A stretch of 64,000 nucleotides of DNA from Clostridium_AI sp002297865 (lineage in GTDB: Bacteria > Bacillota > Clostridia > Lachnospirales > Lachnospiraceae): the NCBI GenBank assembly GCA_937903005.1, contig CALFNR010000143.1, forward strand, positions 19,606-83,605. The letters are read 5' to 3'. The notes under the pieces were generated by a model. That model made no database searches. It was not told where the DNA came from and saw only the letters and a list, made by a program, of their open reading frames with translations. Of the stretch, positions 34,372 to 42,403 are shown piece after piece; positions within the stretch are counted from its first letter, which is position 1, and every line of letters begins with the position of its first letter. The position numbers and the translations under genes were made by a program.

Positions 34372-34712
34372 GAACAAAGAATATAAAGCAGAAAAGAGAA
34401 CAAGAAATTAAGGTGGTACATCTTATGATCAAGTTGTATTGCCAAGGACATAAACATGGAGATTTGCCATGTAATGAGTGCAAGGAGTTAATGGACTATG
34501 CGAAAATGCGCATTGAGAAATGCCCGTTTATGGAGACAAAAACATTCTGCTCCAATTGTAAAGTACATTGCTATAAACCAGAGATGAGACAAAAAATTAA
34601 AGAGGTCATGCGTTATTCAGGACCAAGGATGTTATTTCATCATCCGATTATGGCACTGAACCATGTAAGACGATCCAGACAGGAAAAGCATCGCAGGGAG
34701 GACAGCAAGTAG
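34368..34712 (+). CDS. Nitrous oxide-stimulated promoter family protein
   Basis: A 114-residue basic soluble protein. It resembles the PF11756 family (named after a nitrous-oxide-stimulated promoter locus), whose function is not known. The conserved core is visible: CNECKELMDYAKMRIEKCPF, then KTFCSNCKVHCYKP with four Cys/His residues that could bind a metal, and SGPRMLFHHPIMALNH. ATG 34368 overlaps the stop of the DUF454 gene, and its own stop overlaps the next GTG start by one base, so all are translationally coupled. Cysteine and histidine content and the Fur-like promoter suggest an iron or haem link. Confidence 0.75.
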   Translation: MRTKNIKQKREQEIKVVHLMIKLYCQGHKHGDLPCNECKELMDYAKMRIEKCPFMETKTFCSNCKVHCYKPEMRQKIKEVMRYSGPRMLFHHPIMALNHVRRSRQEKHRREDSK

Positions 34713-36457
34713 TGATTAACAAGCGTTTACTAGGACTTTTAGAGAATTCTAAAAAATATATTAAGCAAATTGTGTTGTGGAACTGGCTTTCATTAATCTG
34801 CAACGTAATCTATGTATTTACGATTGCCAATTTATTGAATACAGCCATTAATACTAGACAAATAGGGAGCGGACAAATGCTCCTATCAGCAGGTATTGTA
34901 ATTGTCTGTGTGCTATTGAGAATGTTCTTTATCCGCCAATCTGCCCATGCATCCTATCAGTCAAGTGTTCATGTAAAAGAAACCTTACGTCAGCTAATCT
35001 ATAAGAAACTTTTAAAATTAGGTGTTTCATACAATGAGAAGGTTTCAACTTCAGAAGTCGTACAGGTTGCAGCAGAAGGAATTGAACAGTTAGAAATATA
35101 TTTTGGCCGTTACATTCCGCAGTTCTTTTACTGTCTCTTAGCACCTTTTACGTTATTCTTAATTTTTCTTCCAATTAGCTGGAAAACGGCAGTCGTTTTA
35201 TTGGTGTGCGTACCACTGATTCCAGCATCTATAATTGCAGTGCAGAAGTTCGCAAAGAAATTATTGAATAAATACTGGGGAGCGTATACAGGCCTAGGAG
35301 ATAATTTTTTAGACAACTTACAGGGGCTAACGACACTTAAAATTTATCAAGCAGATGAAGAGCGTGAGAAGAAAATGGATATAGAATCAGAGCATTTTCG
35401 TCGTGTAACTATGCGGGTTCTGATTATGCAGTTAAACTCCATTAGTATCATGGATTTGGTAGCCTTTGGCGGCTCGGCACTAGGAATTATTATGGGAGTA
35501 TTGGAATATGCACATGGTTCGCTCAGTTTTGCTTCTATGTTTGCTATTATTGTGCTTTCAGCCGAATTTTTTATTCCAATGCGTTTGTTTGGTTCTTACT
35601 TCCACATAGCAATGAACGGAAGTGCGGCAGCAGATAAGATTTTTCGTATCTTAGAGAGCGAAGATGCCAAAATGGGAGAATTCACAATTGACTCTGAGAG
35701 TGTGGAAATTCATGGAAGCAATGTGGATTTCTCTTATGAAGAAGGACGCCAAGTGTTGACAAATGTTAATTTTTCCATTACACCAGGCCATTTTATTGCA
35801 CTTGCAGGGGAATCTGGCTGTGGAAAGAGTACTCTTTCTTCTATTCTTATGGGGATAAAGAAAGGATACAAGGGAAGTATTACCATTAATGGAAAGGAAC
35901 TAAGTAAGATTAAGGAATCTAGCATCATGGAAAATATAACCATGGTCAGTCATTCGAGCTACTTATTTAAGGGAACCATTCGAGACAATCTGCGCATGGG
36001 CAAGAAGAATGCGACGGATAAAGAAATGGAGGATGCATTAAAGAAAGTAAATCTATATGATTTTGTTCACCAGAAAGATGGTCTTGATACGATGCTAGCC
36101 GAGATGGGGACAAACTTATCGGGTGGTCAGCGTCAGCGTCTTGCCATGGCGAGAGCACTGCTTCACGATACACCTGTTTATATCTTTGATGAAGCAACTT
36201 CCAATATTGATATGGAAAGTGAAAATAAAATTATGGAAGTGGTGAAAGAACTTGCAAAGACTAAGACCGTAATCTTGATTTCTCATCGACTTGCCAATGT
36301 AGTTTCGGCAGACAAGATTTTTGTATTAGAAAATGGTCAGATTAAGGAAGAGGGAACACACAAAGAGTTACTGCTTCTTAATAATGTGTATGCACGCCTT
36401 TACAAGAGTCAAGCACAGTTAGAAAATTACACAAAGGGGGATATGGCTCATGCGTAG
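34712..36457 (+). CDS. ABC half-transporter, CydD-like
   Basis: A 581-residue permease-ATPase fusion starting at GTG 34712, one base into the previous stop codon, after CAGGGAGGA. Residues 1-310 form six membrane helices. Residues about 330-570 form the ATPase: Walker A GESGCGKSTL, signature LSGGQRQRLAMA, Walker B YIFDEATSNID, and the switch His in LISHR. The arrangement with a second half-transporter overlapping by eight bases matches heterodimeric exporters of the CydDC type, which export thiols and bind haem. No cytochrome bd genes are present, so the substrate is undetermined. The Fur-like promoter points to an iron-related cargo. Confidence 0.85.
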   Translation: MINKRLLGLLENSKKYIKQIVLWNWLSLICNVIYVFTIANLLNTAINTRQIGSGQMLLSAGIVIVCVLLRMFFIRQSAHASYQSSVHVKETLRQLIYKKLLKLGVSYNEKVSTSEVVQVAAEGIEQLEIYFGRYIPQFFYCLLAPFTLFLIFLPISWKTAVVLLVCVPLIPASIIAVQKFAKKLLNKYWGAYTGLGDNFLDNLQGLTTLKIYQADEEREKKMDIESEHFRRVTMRVLIMQLNSISIMDLVAFGGSALGIIMGVLEYAHGSLSFASMFAIIVLSAEFFIPMRLFGSYFHIAMNGSAAADKIFRILESEDAKMGEFTIDSESVEIHGSNVDFSYEEGRQVLTNVNFSITPGHFIALAGESGCGKSTLSSILMGIKKGYKGSITINGKELSKIKESSIMENITMVSHSSYLFKGTIRDNLRMGKKNATDKEMEDALKKVNLYDFVHQKDGLDTMLAEMGTNLSGGQRQRLAMARALLHDTPVYIFDEATSNIDMESENKIMEVVKELAKTKTVILISHRLANVVSADKIFVLENGQIKEEGTHKELLLLNNVYARLYKSQAQLENYTKGDMAHA

Positions 36458-38105
36458 AAGTGGTATTCGCATTATGGCAAAACTAATAGGTTTAATTATG
36501 CCATTAATGCATGTTATGTTAGCGGCAATTGTCATGGGAGTTGCAGGTTTCCTGTGTTCTATCTTTATTCCGGTTCTTGGTGGTTTTGCAGCTTTACAAG
36601 TGCTTGGTTTTGAAACTAGTATAAGCTTGAAAACAATAGGTATCATTATGATTTTATGCGGAGCATTTCGTGGCATTCTTCGTTATGCAGAACAGGCAAG
36701 TAATCATTATATTGCATTTAAGATCTTAGCCATAATTCGTAAGAAGGTATTTCATGCACTTCGCCGTCTGACACCAGCAAAATTAGAAGGCCGTGACAAA
36801 GGAAATTTAGTTTCTTTAATCACAAGTGATATTGAATTATTAGAGGTGTTTTATGCCCATACAATTTCACCGATTATCATTGCTATTGTGACTTCTCTAA
36901 TCATGATAGCATTTATAGGAAGATATCATATAGGGCTAGGAGTATTTGCAGCAGTTGCCTACGGTATCATCGGTTTCCTTCTTCCAATGATGAATTCTAA
37001 ACGTGGAAAAGAGGACGGTTTTGCGTATCGTAACAAATTTGGAGAGTTAAACAGTTTCATTCTGGACAGTTTACGCGGCATGGGGGAAAGTCTTCAGTAC
37101 AGTGTTGGTGAGGAACGTTTAGAAGAGATGAATCGTAAGAGTCAAGATATGGATAAGGAATTCAAGAAACTGAAACAGCACGAGGGAATGAATTCCGCAT
37201 TAACAGATGCCAGTGTATTACTTTGTTCAATTGGTATGTTGTTCTTAAGTCTTACGTTTTATCGAAATGGTGCTATTGAGCTTTCTGGAGTTGTAATTCC
37301 CGTAATTGCCATGATGAGTTCGTTTGGGCCTGTGATTGCGCTTAGTAATCTATCCAATAACTTGTTACAGACTTTGGCTTGTGGAAATCGTGTCCTTGAT
37401 TTACTAGAAGAAGAACCACAGGTGGAAGAAGTGACAGGAAAGGAAGAGATAGGGTACGAAGGTGCCAAGGTGGACAATGTGACTTTCTCCTACGAGGATG
37501 AATTGATATTAGGAAATTGTTCTATGAATTTTTCAAAAAATCAGATTATTGGTATCAATGGAAAAAGCGGTTCTGGTAAATCAACTTTGCTAAAGCTTAT
37601 GATGCGTTTCTTTGAAGTGAAGCATGGGGCGGTCCTAGTATCAGATAAAAATGTCAATGAAATCAATACAAGCAATCTTCGTGATATGCAGGGTTATGTA
37701 ACGCAGGAAACGTATTTATTTCATGATACGATTTACAATAATATTGCGTTTGTAAAAGACGGTGTGAGTAGGGAAGAGGTAGAGGAAGCTTGTAAAAAAG
37801 CATCTATCCATGAGTTTATTATGTCTCTTCCAAATGGATACCAAAGTCAGGTAGGGGAACTTGGAGATTGCCTGTCTGGTGGTGAGAAGCAGAGAATTGG
37901 AATTGCAAGAGCATTTTTACATGATGCACCGATGATTTTATTAGATGAACCAACTAGTAATCTGGATAGTTTGAATGAAGGAATCATTTTAAAATCATTG
38001 AAAGAGGAATGTGCAAATAAAACGGTAGTTCTTGTTTCACATAGAAAATCTACTATGAATGTTGCAGATATTGTGATGAAAATGGAGACTGATAGAGTTT
38101 CGTAA
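36450..38105 (+). CDS. ABC half-transporter, CydC-like partner
   Basis: A 551-residue permease-ATPase fusion starting at ATG 36450 inside the end of the previous gene. Residues about 10-310 are membrane-spanning. The ATPase has Walker A INGKSGSGKSTLL, signature CLSGGEKQRIGIA and Walker B ILLDEPTSNLDS. Both half-transporters keep complete motifs, so both sites look competent. It forms a heterodimer with the preceding protein by context. It is the last gene of the Fur-box operon. The gap to the converging toxin gene is only about 30 bases with no terminator hairpin visible. Confidence 0.85.
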   Translation: MRRSGIRIMAKLIGLIMPLMHVMLAAIVMGVAGFLCSIFIPVLGGFAALQVLGFETSISLKTIGIIMILCGAFRGILRYAEQASNHYIAFKILAIIRKKVFHALRRLTPAKLEGRDKGNLVSLITSDIELLEVFYAHTISPIIIAIVTSLIMIAFIGRYHIGLGVFAAVAYGIIGFLLPMMNSKRGKEDGFAYRNKFGELNSFILDSLRGMGESLQYSVGEERLEEMNRKSQDMDKEFKKLKQHEGMNSALTDASVLLCSIGMLFLSLTFYRNGAIELSGVVIPVIAMMSSFGPVIALSNLSNNLLQTLACGNRVLDLLEEEPQVEEVTGKEEIGYEGAKVDNVTFSYEDELILGNCSMNFSKNQIIGINGKSGSGKSTLLKLMMRFFEVKHGAVLVSDKNVNEINTSNLRDMQGYVTQETYLFHDTIYNNIAFVKDGVSREEVEEACKKASIHEFIMSLPNGYQSQVGELGDCLSGGEKQRIGIARAFLHDAPMILLDEPTSNLDSLNEGIILKSLKEECANKTVVLVSHRKSTMNVADIVMKMETDRVS

Positions 38106-38137
38106 AATGAAATTAGAATAGTTAAAGATATGTACCA

Positions 38138-38395
38138 TTACCAATAATGTCCCATACAAGAAACGATTTCAAGAACATCCCCACGGATGCGATAGACGAT
38201 GCGGTTAACATCATCGATGCGCCGGCTCCAGAAACCACTTAATTCTCCTTTAAGTGGTTCTGGTTTGCCGATGCCTTGGAAGTGATTGCGTTCAATGTCT
38301 TTTATGAGTGCATTAATTCGCTTCAGTGTCTTTTTATCTTGTGTTTGCCAATACATGTAATCGGACCATGCTTCATCAAACCAGATTTTTTTCAT
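38138..38395 (-). CDS. YoeB-type mRNA interferase toxin
   Basis: An 85-residue toxin of the Txe/YoeB family that cleaves mRNA at the ribosome. Family signatures are all visible: MKKIWFDEAWSDYMYWQ at the N-terminus, GIGKPEPLKGELSGFWSRRI in the middle, and the C-terminal RIVYRI plus SCMGHYW, with the catalytic Glu, Arg and His-Tyr residues retained. Length is exactly typical. The ATG overlaps the end of the antitoxin gene by four bases, which couples their translation. It looks intact. Confidence 0.92.
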   Translation of the reverse strand: MKKIWFDEAWSDYMYWQTQDKKTLKRINALIKDIERNHFQGIGKPEPLKGELSGFWSRRIDDVNRIVYRIRGDVLEIVSCMGHYW

Positions 38396-38652
38396 TCATC
38401 CACCTCAATTATGTCATGTTCTATCCCTTTACCAGCATTCAGTGCTTGCACACCTCGTCTTAAGTGTTCCATATTACTTTGTGAATAAAAGGGATCAATG
38501 GAAACTTCAAAAGGAATTCTCTTTTCTCGAGTCATTTTTTTGGCAAATATAGTAAAAGCGGTAGTTAGATTCATACCTAATTCATGACATGTATATTCCA
38601 TATTTTTCTTTAAGTCTTCGTCCATACGGATGTTAATTAACGTTTGAGCCAT
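38392..38652 (-). CDS. RelB/DinJ-type antitoxin
   Basis: An 86-residue antitoxin with an N-terminal ribbon-helix-helix domain (MAQTLINIRMDEDLKKNME, then CHELGMNLTTAFTIFAKKM) and a C-terminal toxin-binding tail. The start is the ATG complementary to 38650-38652, eight bases after AAAGGAG; an in-frame GTG three codons earlier is too near that site. It is a RelB/DinJ-family antitoxin paired with a YoeB toxin, rather than the Phd-type YefM found with YoeB in E. coli. Such mixed pairs are known in Firmicutes. It probably represses its own promoter through the palindrome at 38690-38705. Confidence 0.88.
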   Translation of the reverse strand: MAQTLINIRMDEDLKKNMEYTCHELGMNLTTAFTIFAKKMTREKRIPFEVSIDPFYSQSNMEHLRRGVQALNAGKGIEHDIIEVDE

Positions 38653-38677
38653 ATTTAGCACTCCTTTCTTTTTCTGT

Positions 38678-38706
38678 ATTATAACACAATGTAAAGATAT
38701 TTACAA
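38678..38706 (-). promoter_or_regulatory. Toxin-antitoxin promoter with operator palindrome
   Basis: On the minus strand TTGTAA (complement of 38701-38706) and TATAAT (complement of 38678-38683) are 17 bases apart. Between them lies TGTAAAGATATTTACA (38690-38705), a perfect palindrome with a 4-base centre, and a second imperfect one (TACAATACGTTGTA) at 38702-38715. A typical autoregulated toxin-antitoxin layout. Confidence 0.7.
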
Positions 38707-38863
38707 TACGTTGTATTTACATTTTTAATTCTTTTGGAAACAGGATATTTGGCATAAAATTGACCATATCAAAAACATAAAAACTGACTATTTCAAAATA
38801 GCCAAAAACCTCATAATATGTTACCAATAAAAAACCAATACATTAGTGAACGGGGGAACTATC

Positions 38864-39412
38864 ATGACAAAAGACACTGTAACAGTTCAAACAAATCGCA
38901 CACATGCACATGACGGATTAAAAACATTAGTAATTAGTGCAGTATTTATTGCTTTAACATATCTATTTACCGCATTTGTGAATATTAGGCTTCCAATAGG
39001 CGGGAATGGCGGGTTAATTCTTGGCAATGTTCCATTGTTTTTAGCGGCTATTATCTTTGGTAAAAAGGTGGGAGCTTTGGCAGGCGGTATTGGAATGGGA
39101 CTTTTTGATTTACTTTCCGGCTGGACATTATGGGCACCGTTTACACTGGTTATCGTTGGAATAATGGGGTATCTAGTAGGAACTATTACAGAAAAGCGTA
39201 GAGGACTTGCTTGGAATACGCTGGCAATCGCACTGGCATGCGTAGTAAAAGTGGTAGGCTATTATGTTGCAGAAGGCATTATTTATGGCAACTGGATTGC
39301 ACCAGTGATGTCTATTCCTGGAAATTTAATACAAGTTATTACCGCTGCAATCATTGTAATTCCAATAGCTGGTCAGCTAAAAAAAGCAGCAACTGGTATT
39401 ATAGGCCAATAG
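38864..39412 (+). CDS. ECF transporter S component (vitamin uptake)
   Basis: A 182-residue membrane protein with six hydrophobic segments. The start is ATG 38864, six bases after GGGGGA; an in-frame ATG 38846 lacks a site. Typical S-component features are AVFIALTYLFTAFVNIRLPI in helix one (the Ala-rich helix contacting EcfT), then GNVPLFLAAIIFGKKVGALA and GGIGMGLFDLLSGW. It would work with a shared EcfAAT module encoded elsewhere. The next gene, 24 bases downstream, is a class V aminotransferase resembling pyridoxamine-pyruvate type enzymes, so vitamin B6 is my inferred substrate. Confidence 0.8.
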   Translation: MTKDTVTVQTNRTHAHDGLKTLVISAVFIALTYLFTAFVNIRLPIGGNGGLILGNVPLFLAAIIFGKKVGALAGGIGMGLFDLLSGWTLWAPFTLVIVGIMGYLVGTITEKRRGLAWNTLAIALACVVKVVGYYVAEGIIYGNWIAPVMSIPGNLIQVITAAIIVIPIAGQLKKAATGIIGQ

Positions 39413-39436
39413 ATAAGGAAAGGCAGGAGGCAGAAT

Positions 39437-40570
39437 ATGTATAAAATTATGACACCGGGACCAACGCAGGTATCAGAGCAAGTAAGAATGGCAAGAAGTA
39501 TGGAATGTACCAATCCTGATTTGGATGAAGCATTTGTGGAATTTTATAAAGAGACATGTGAACTGATTAGTGAACTGCTCCATACAGAGAATGAAACTCT
39601 GATTCTTGGTGGAGAAGGAATTCTTGGATTGGAAGCCGCATGTGCTTCTCTGACAGAACCAGGAGACAGGGTTCTTGTATTGGACAACGGAATTTATGGA
39701 AAAGGTTTTGCTGATTTTGTTTCCATGTACGGTGGCAAACCAGATATCTTAACCATGGATTACTTAAATCCAATTGATACAGCAGAATTAGCAGATTTCT
39801 TAGAGAAAGATCATGATTACAAATACGCAACGGTAGTACACTGTGACACACCAAGTGGAATGCTTAATCCAATTCAGGACATTTGTCCCCTATTAAAACA
39901 ATATGGAATTATGACAGTTGTGGATTCTGTGTCAGGTATGTTTGGAGAAGACGTGCGAGTGGATGACTGGCAAATCGATCTATTATGTGGAGGTTCACAA
40001 AAGGCAGTATCAGCACCGCCCGGATTAACATTTGTGGTGATAAGTGAGGATGCAAAAAAAGCAATGCATAATCGAAAGACTCCGATTGCATCATTTTATA
40101 CCAACCTGACCATCTTTGATGATTATTACGAAGCAAAATGGTTTCCATATACCATGCCGATTAGTGACATTTATGGATTAAGGGCAGCTTTTGATATGAT
40201 TAAAGCGGATGAAAAGATGCTTGAAAGACATGCAAAAATTGGTGAGGCTACAAGAGATGCTGTAAGACACGCGGGTCTTAAACTTCATCTGGAAAGTGGT
40301 TATTCTAATACAGTAACAGTGTTTGATGTTCCAGAAGGTGTTACAGCAGAACAGATTTTAACTGCCATGAGAGAGGATTATCAGATTATGCTGGCAGGGT
40401 CCTTTGGCGAACTGGCAGGAAGTGTGATTCGAATTGGACATATGGGCGCTAATGCGAACTTTGAAGATATGATAGATACACTTCATGGGTTACAACAGGT
40501 TCTTGTGAAGCTTGGGGTAGATATGAAGGCGGATATGGAAGAAATCTTTCGTTTGGCGTATATGGGATGA
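39437..40570 (+). CDS. Class V aminotransferase (alanine-glyoxylate / pyridoxamine-pyruvate type)
   Basis: A 377-residue PLP-dependent enzyme of fold type I. ATG 39437 follows GGCAGGAGG. It begins with the family signature MYKIMTPGPTQVSEQVR. The PLP-binding segment is CGGSQKAVSAPPGL, with the catalytic Lys in SQKA, and VVDSVSGMFGE provides the Asp that holds the pyridine ring. By family it could transaminate alanine, serine or, as known for one branch, pyridoxamine with pyruvate. The adjacent ECF S component makes a vitamin B6 salvage role plausible but not proven. It ends the two-gene unit before a terminator. Confidence 0.8.
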   Translation: MYKIMTPGPTQVSEQVRMARSMECTNPDLDEAFVEFYKETCELISELLHTENETLILGGEGILGLEAACASLTEPGDRVLVLDNGIYGKGFADFVSMYGGKPDILTMDYLNPIDTAELADFLEKDHDYKYATVVHCDTPSGMLNPIQDICPLLKQYGIMTVVDSVSGMFGEDVRVDDWQIDLLCGGSQKAVSAPPGLTFVVISEDAKKAMHNRKTPIASFYTNLTIFDDYYEAKWFPYTMPISDIYGLRAAFDMIKADEKMLERHAKIGEATRDAVRHAGLKLHLESGYSNTVTVFDVPEGVTAEQILTAMREDYQIMLAGSFGELAGSVIRIGHMGANANFEDMIDTLHGLQQVLVKLGVDMKADMEEIFRLAYMG

Positions 40571-40619
40571 ATTGAAAAACATGCAATAAGCCGATAGATA
40601 AGTAAATAGTTTTAGTGGG

Positions 40620-40662
40620 AAAGCATCGCAAAATTACTTCATGTAATGGAGCGATGCTTTTC
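40620..40662 (+). terminator. Terminator after aminotransferase gene
   Basis: AAAGCATCGC at 40620-40629 and its exact complement at 40651-40660, with an inner TTAC/GTAA pairing in the loop, followed by TT. It separates the aminotransferase from the lipid-type operon. Confidence 0.8.
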
Positions 40663-40723
40663 ATTTGTCATTTATCTCATCTTGTGCTACTATAAAACCA
40701 CAAGAACAAAGGAGGTAATAATT

Positions 40724-41743
40724 ATGTATATATGTAAAACATGTTCTCTTCCAGACAATTACCCAGGTATGCAGATGGGGAAAAATGGTTCATGTAACTA
40801 CTGTCAGTTCTATGAAGAACACAAATCCATACTGACAGATTATGATAATTTAGAATCCGCTTTTCTGAATTATTTGGCACAGGCAAAAGAAACAGCTGCT
40901 AAAAATGGAAGTCGTTACGATTGTTTAGTAGGTTTTAGCGGTGGCAAGGACAGTACATATATCATTTATCAATTAAAAGAAAAATACAATATGCGGGTGC
41001 TGGCTTTTACGTACGATAATGGTTTCTGTACAGATTATGGAAGAAACAATATTAACAAAGTTCTAGAACAGATAAATGTGGATTATCAGACATTTAAACC
41101 AAATGTACAAACATCTCAATTCCTTAATCGAGAAGCTGTTAAATTTGCAAAACACTTCTGTGCTGTCTGCTTTCATCAGATGCACTATTATTCCTTGCTT
41201 ACAGCAAAAGAAAAAGGAATTCCATTAATTATCAATGGTCGATCCAGAGGACAAGTATTGCAGCGGGCATTAGACACCCAATATTTAGAACCTTTTATGC
41301 CAACTTACGGTTTGAAACAGTTTGAATACCAAATGTTAAAGAAAGTAAATGAAAAAATGAATCAAGCAGGCGATGCAAGCGGTAGGATTGATTATCTGGA
41401 TGGCGTAAACATTCAGATGTTATCGTATTTTATGTATCATTCTTATGATGCTGACAAAATTGTGGAGTTCCTTCAGAAAAAAATCAATTGGGAACCACCA
41501 AAAAAGGGAGAAAAGCATCCAGACTGCTGGGCGCACAATATGGCAGAATATTTTCACTTAGAACGAAGTGGCTTTCCTCAGTCAACAGGAGAATTAGCAG
41601 TGGAAGTTAGAGAAGGAAAAGTGAAACGTGAAGATGCCATTAGCCAGATGGAGCAGGATAGAAAACATTATCAGATGGTTTCAAAAGAAGAACAAATGCG
41701 CTTTTATGATACAATTGCATACAAGGAGGGAGTGAAGTCGTAA
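40724..41743 (+). CDS. N-acetyl sugar amidotransferase-like ATP pyrophosphatase
   Basis: A 339-residue enzyme of the WbpG/PseA type. ATG 40724 follows AAGGAGG; the frame is open from 40646 but has no site. The N-terminus has a zinc-knuckle of four cysteines (C4, C7, C24, C27 in YICKTCSLP and NGSCNYC), followed by the ATP-PPase loop VGFSGGKDSTY. More cysteines in FCAVCFHQMH follow. Characterised relatives convert a sugar N-acetyl group or carboxyl into an acetamidino group or amide with glutamine-derived ammonia. No HisH/HisF-like partners are adjacent, and the neighbours are lipid-type enzymes rather than sugar enzymes, so here the substrate may be unusual. First gene of the 40724-49537 operon. 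Confidence 0.8.
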   Translation: MYICKTCSLPDNYPGMQMGKNGSCNYCQFYEEHKSILTDYDNLESAFLNYLAQAKETAAKNGSRYDCLVGFSGGKDSTYIIYQLKEKYNMRVLAFTYDNGFCTDYGRNNINKVLEQINVDYQTFKPNVQTSQFLNREAVKFAKHFCAVCFHQMHYYSLLTAKEKGIPLIINGRSRGQVLQRALDTQYLEPFMPTYGLKQFEYQMLKKVNEKMNQAGDASGRIDYLDGVNIQMLSYFMYHSYDADKIVEFLQKKINWEPPKKGEKHPDCWAHNMAEYFHLERSGFPQSTGELAVEVREGKVKREDAISQMEQDRKHYQMVSKEEQMRFYDTIAYKEGVKS

Positions 41744-42391
41744 TTGAAGAAATGGTATCAGTACCAAAAAGAACGGTTTCCACTTTGGTTCTATTTACCC
41801 TTTTCAGCAGCTTTTACATGGAGTACAATGTGTATTGCAGGCAACGGGAGAAAGGCGATACTATTTCTTTATTTGTGGTTCATGGTGCTCAGTTTTTTCA
41901 TGCTGTTTCGAATAGCAGATGAGCACAAGGATTATGAAGAAGATTGTATAAAACATCCAGAGCGGCCCGTCCAGAGAAAACTAGTATCCTTAAAGGAATT
42001 AAAAAAGATTGGGGCAGCATTATTAGTTGTTCAGATGCTAGTTACCATTATATGTTACCCTATAACAGTTCCAATTTACGTAATTATATTATTTTATTTT
42101 TTATTAATGACAAAGGAGTTTTACCTAAGGACTATTCTAAAAAGACATTCTTTCATTTATGGTGCATTACACCAAATCGTCTTAGTTTTACTAGATTATC
42201 TAATCATAATCACATCTAAGCTGACTTATCAAGTAACAAAACATCCAATGTACTATTTATATGCCATAGGACGGTTTCTATGCTTTTTTAGCGTTTTTTC
42301 ATTTAAGGAAATGCATAAGAAAGGTCTGTTAATGTTGGCTTATTTTTTGACTGCTCTATTGATGGGAGCAGCCTGTTATCTTTACTTGTGA
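41744..42391 (+). CDS. Short UbiA-like prenyltransferase-type membrane protein
   Basis: A 215-residue polytopic membrane protein starting at TTG 41744, immediately after the previous stop and 13 bases after AAGGAGGG. Six or so hydrophobic segments are visible. Residues 59-67 read DEHKDYEED, i.e. the D-x3-D-x3-D first Asp-rich motif of UbiA prenyltransferases, followed by the typical HPERPVQRKLVSLKEL. UbiA proteins are usually 280-310 residues with a second Asp-rich motif in the C-terminal half; here the protein is about 80 residues shorter and the second motif is not seen (FSFKEMHKKG stands where it might be). It may be a reduced or specialised family member, binding an isoprenoid or alkyl diphosphate. 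Confidence 0.65.
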   Translation: MKKWYQYQKERFPLWFYLPFSAAFTWSTMCIAGNGRKAILFLYLWFMVLSFFMLFRIADEHKDYEEDCIKHPERPVQRKLVSLKELKKIGAALLVVQMLVTIICYPITVPIYVIILFYFLLMTKEFYLRTILKRHSFIYGALHQIVLVLLDYLIIITSKLTYQVTKHPMYYLYAIGRFLCFFSVFSFKEMHKKGLLMLAYFLTALLMGAACYLYL

Positions 42392-42403
42392 GAGGAGTAG
42401 TAT

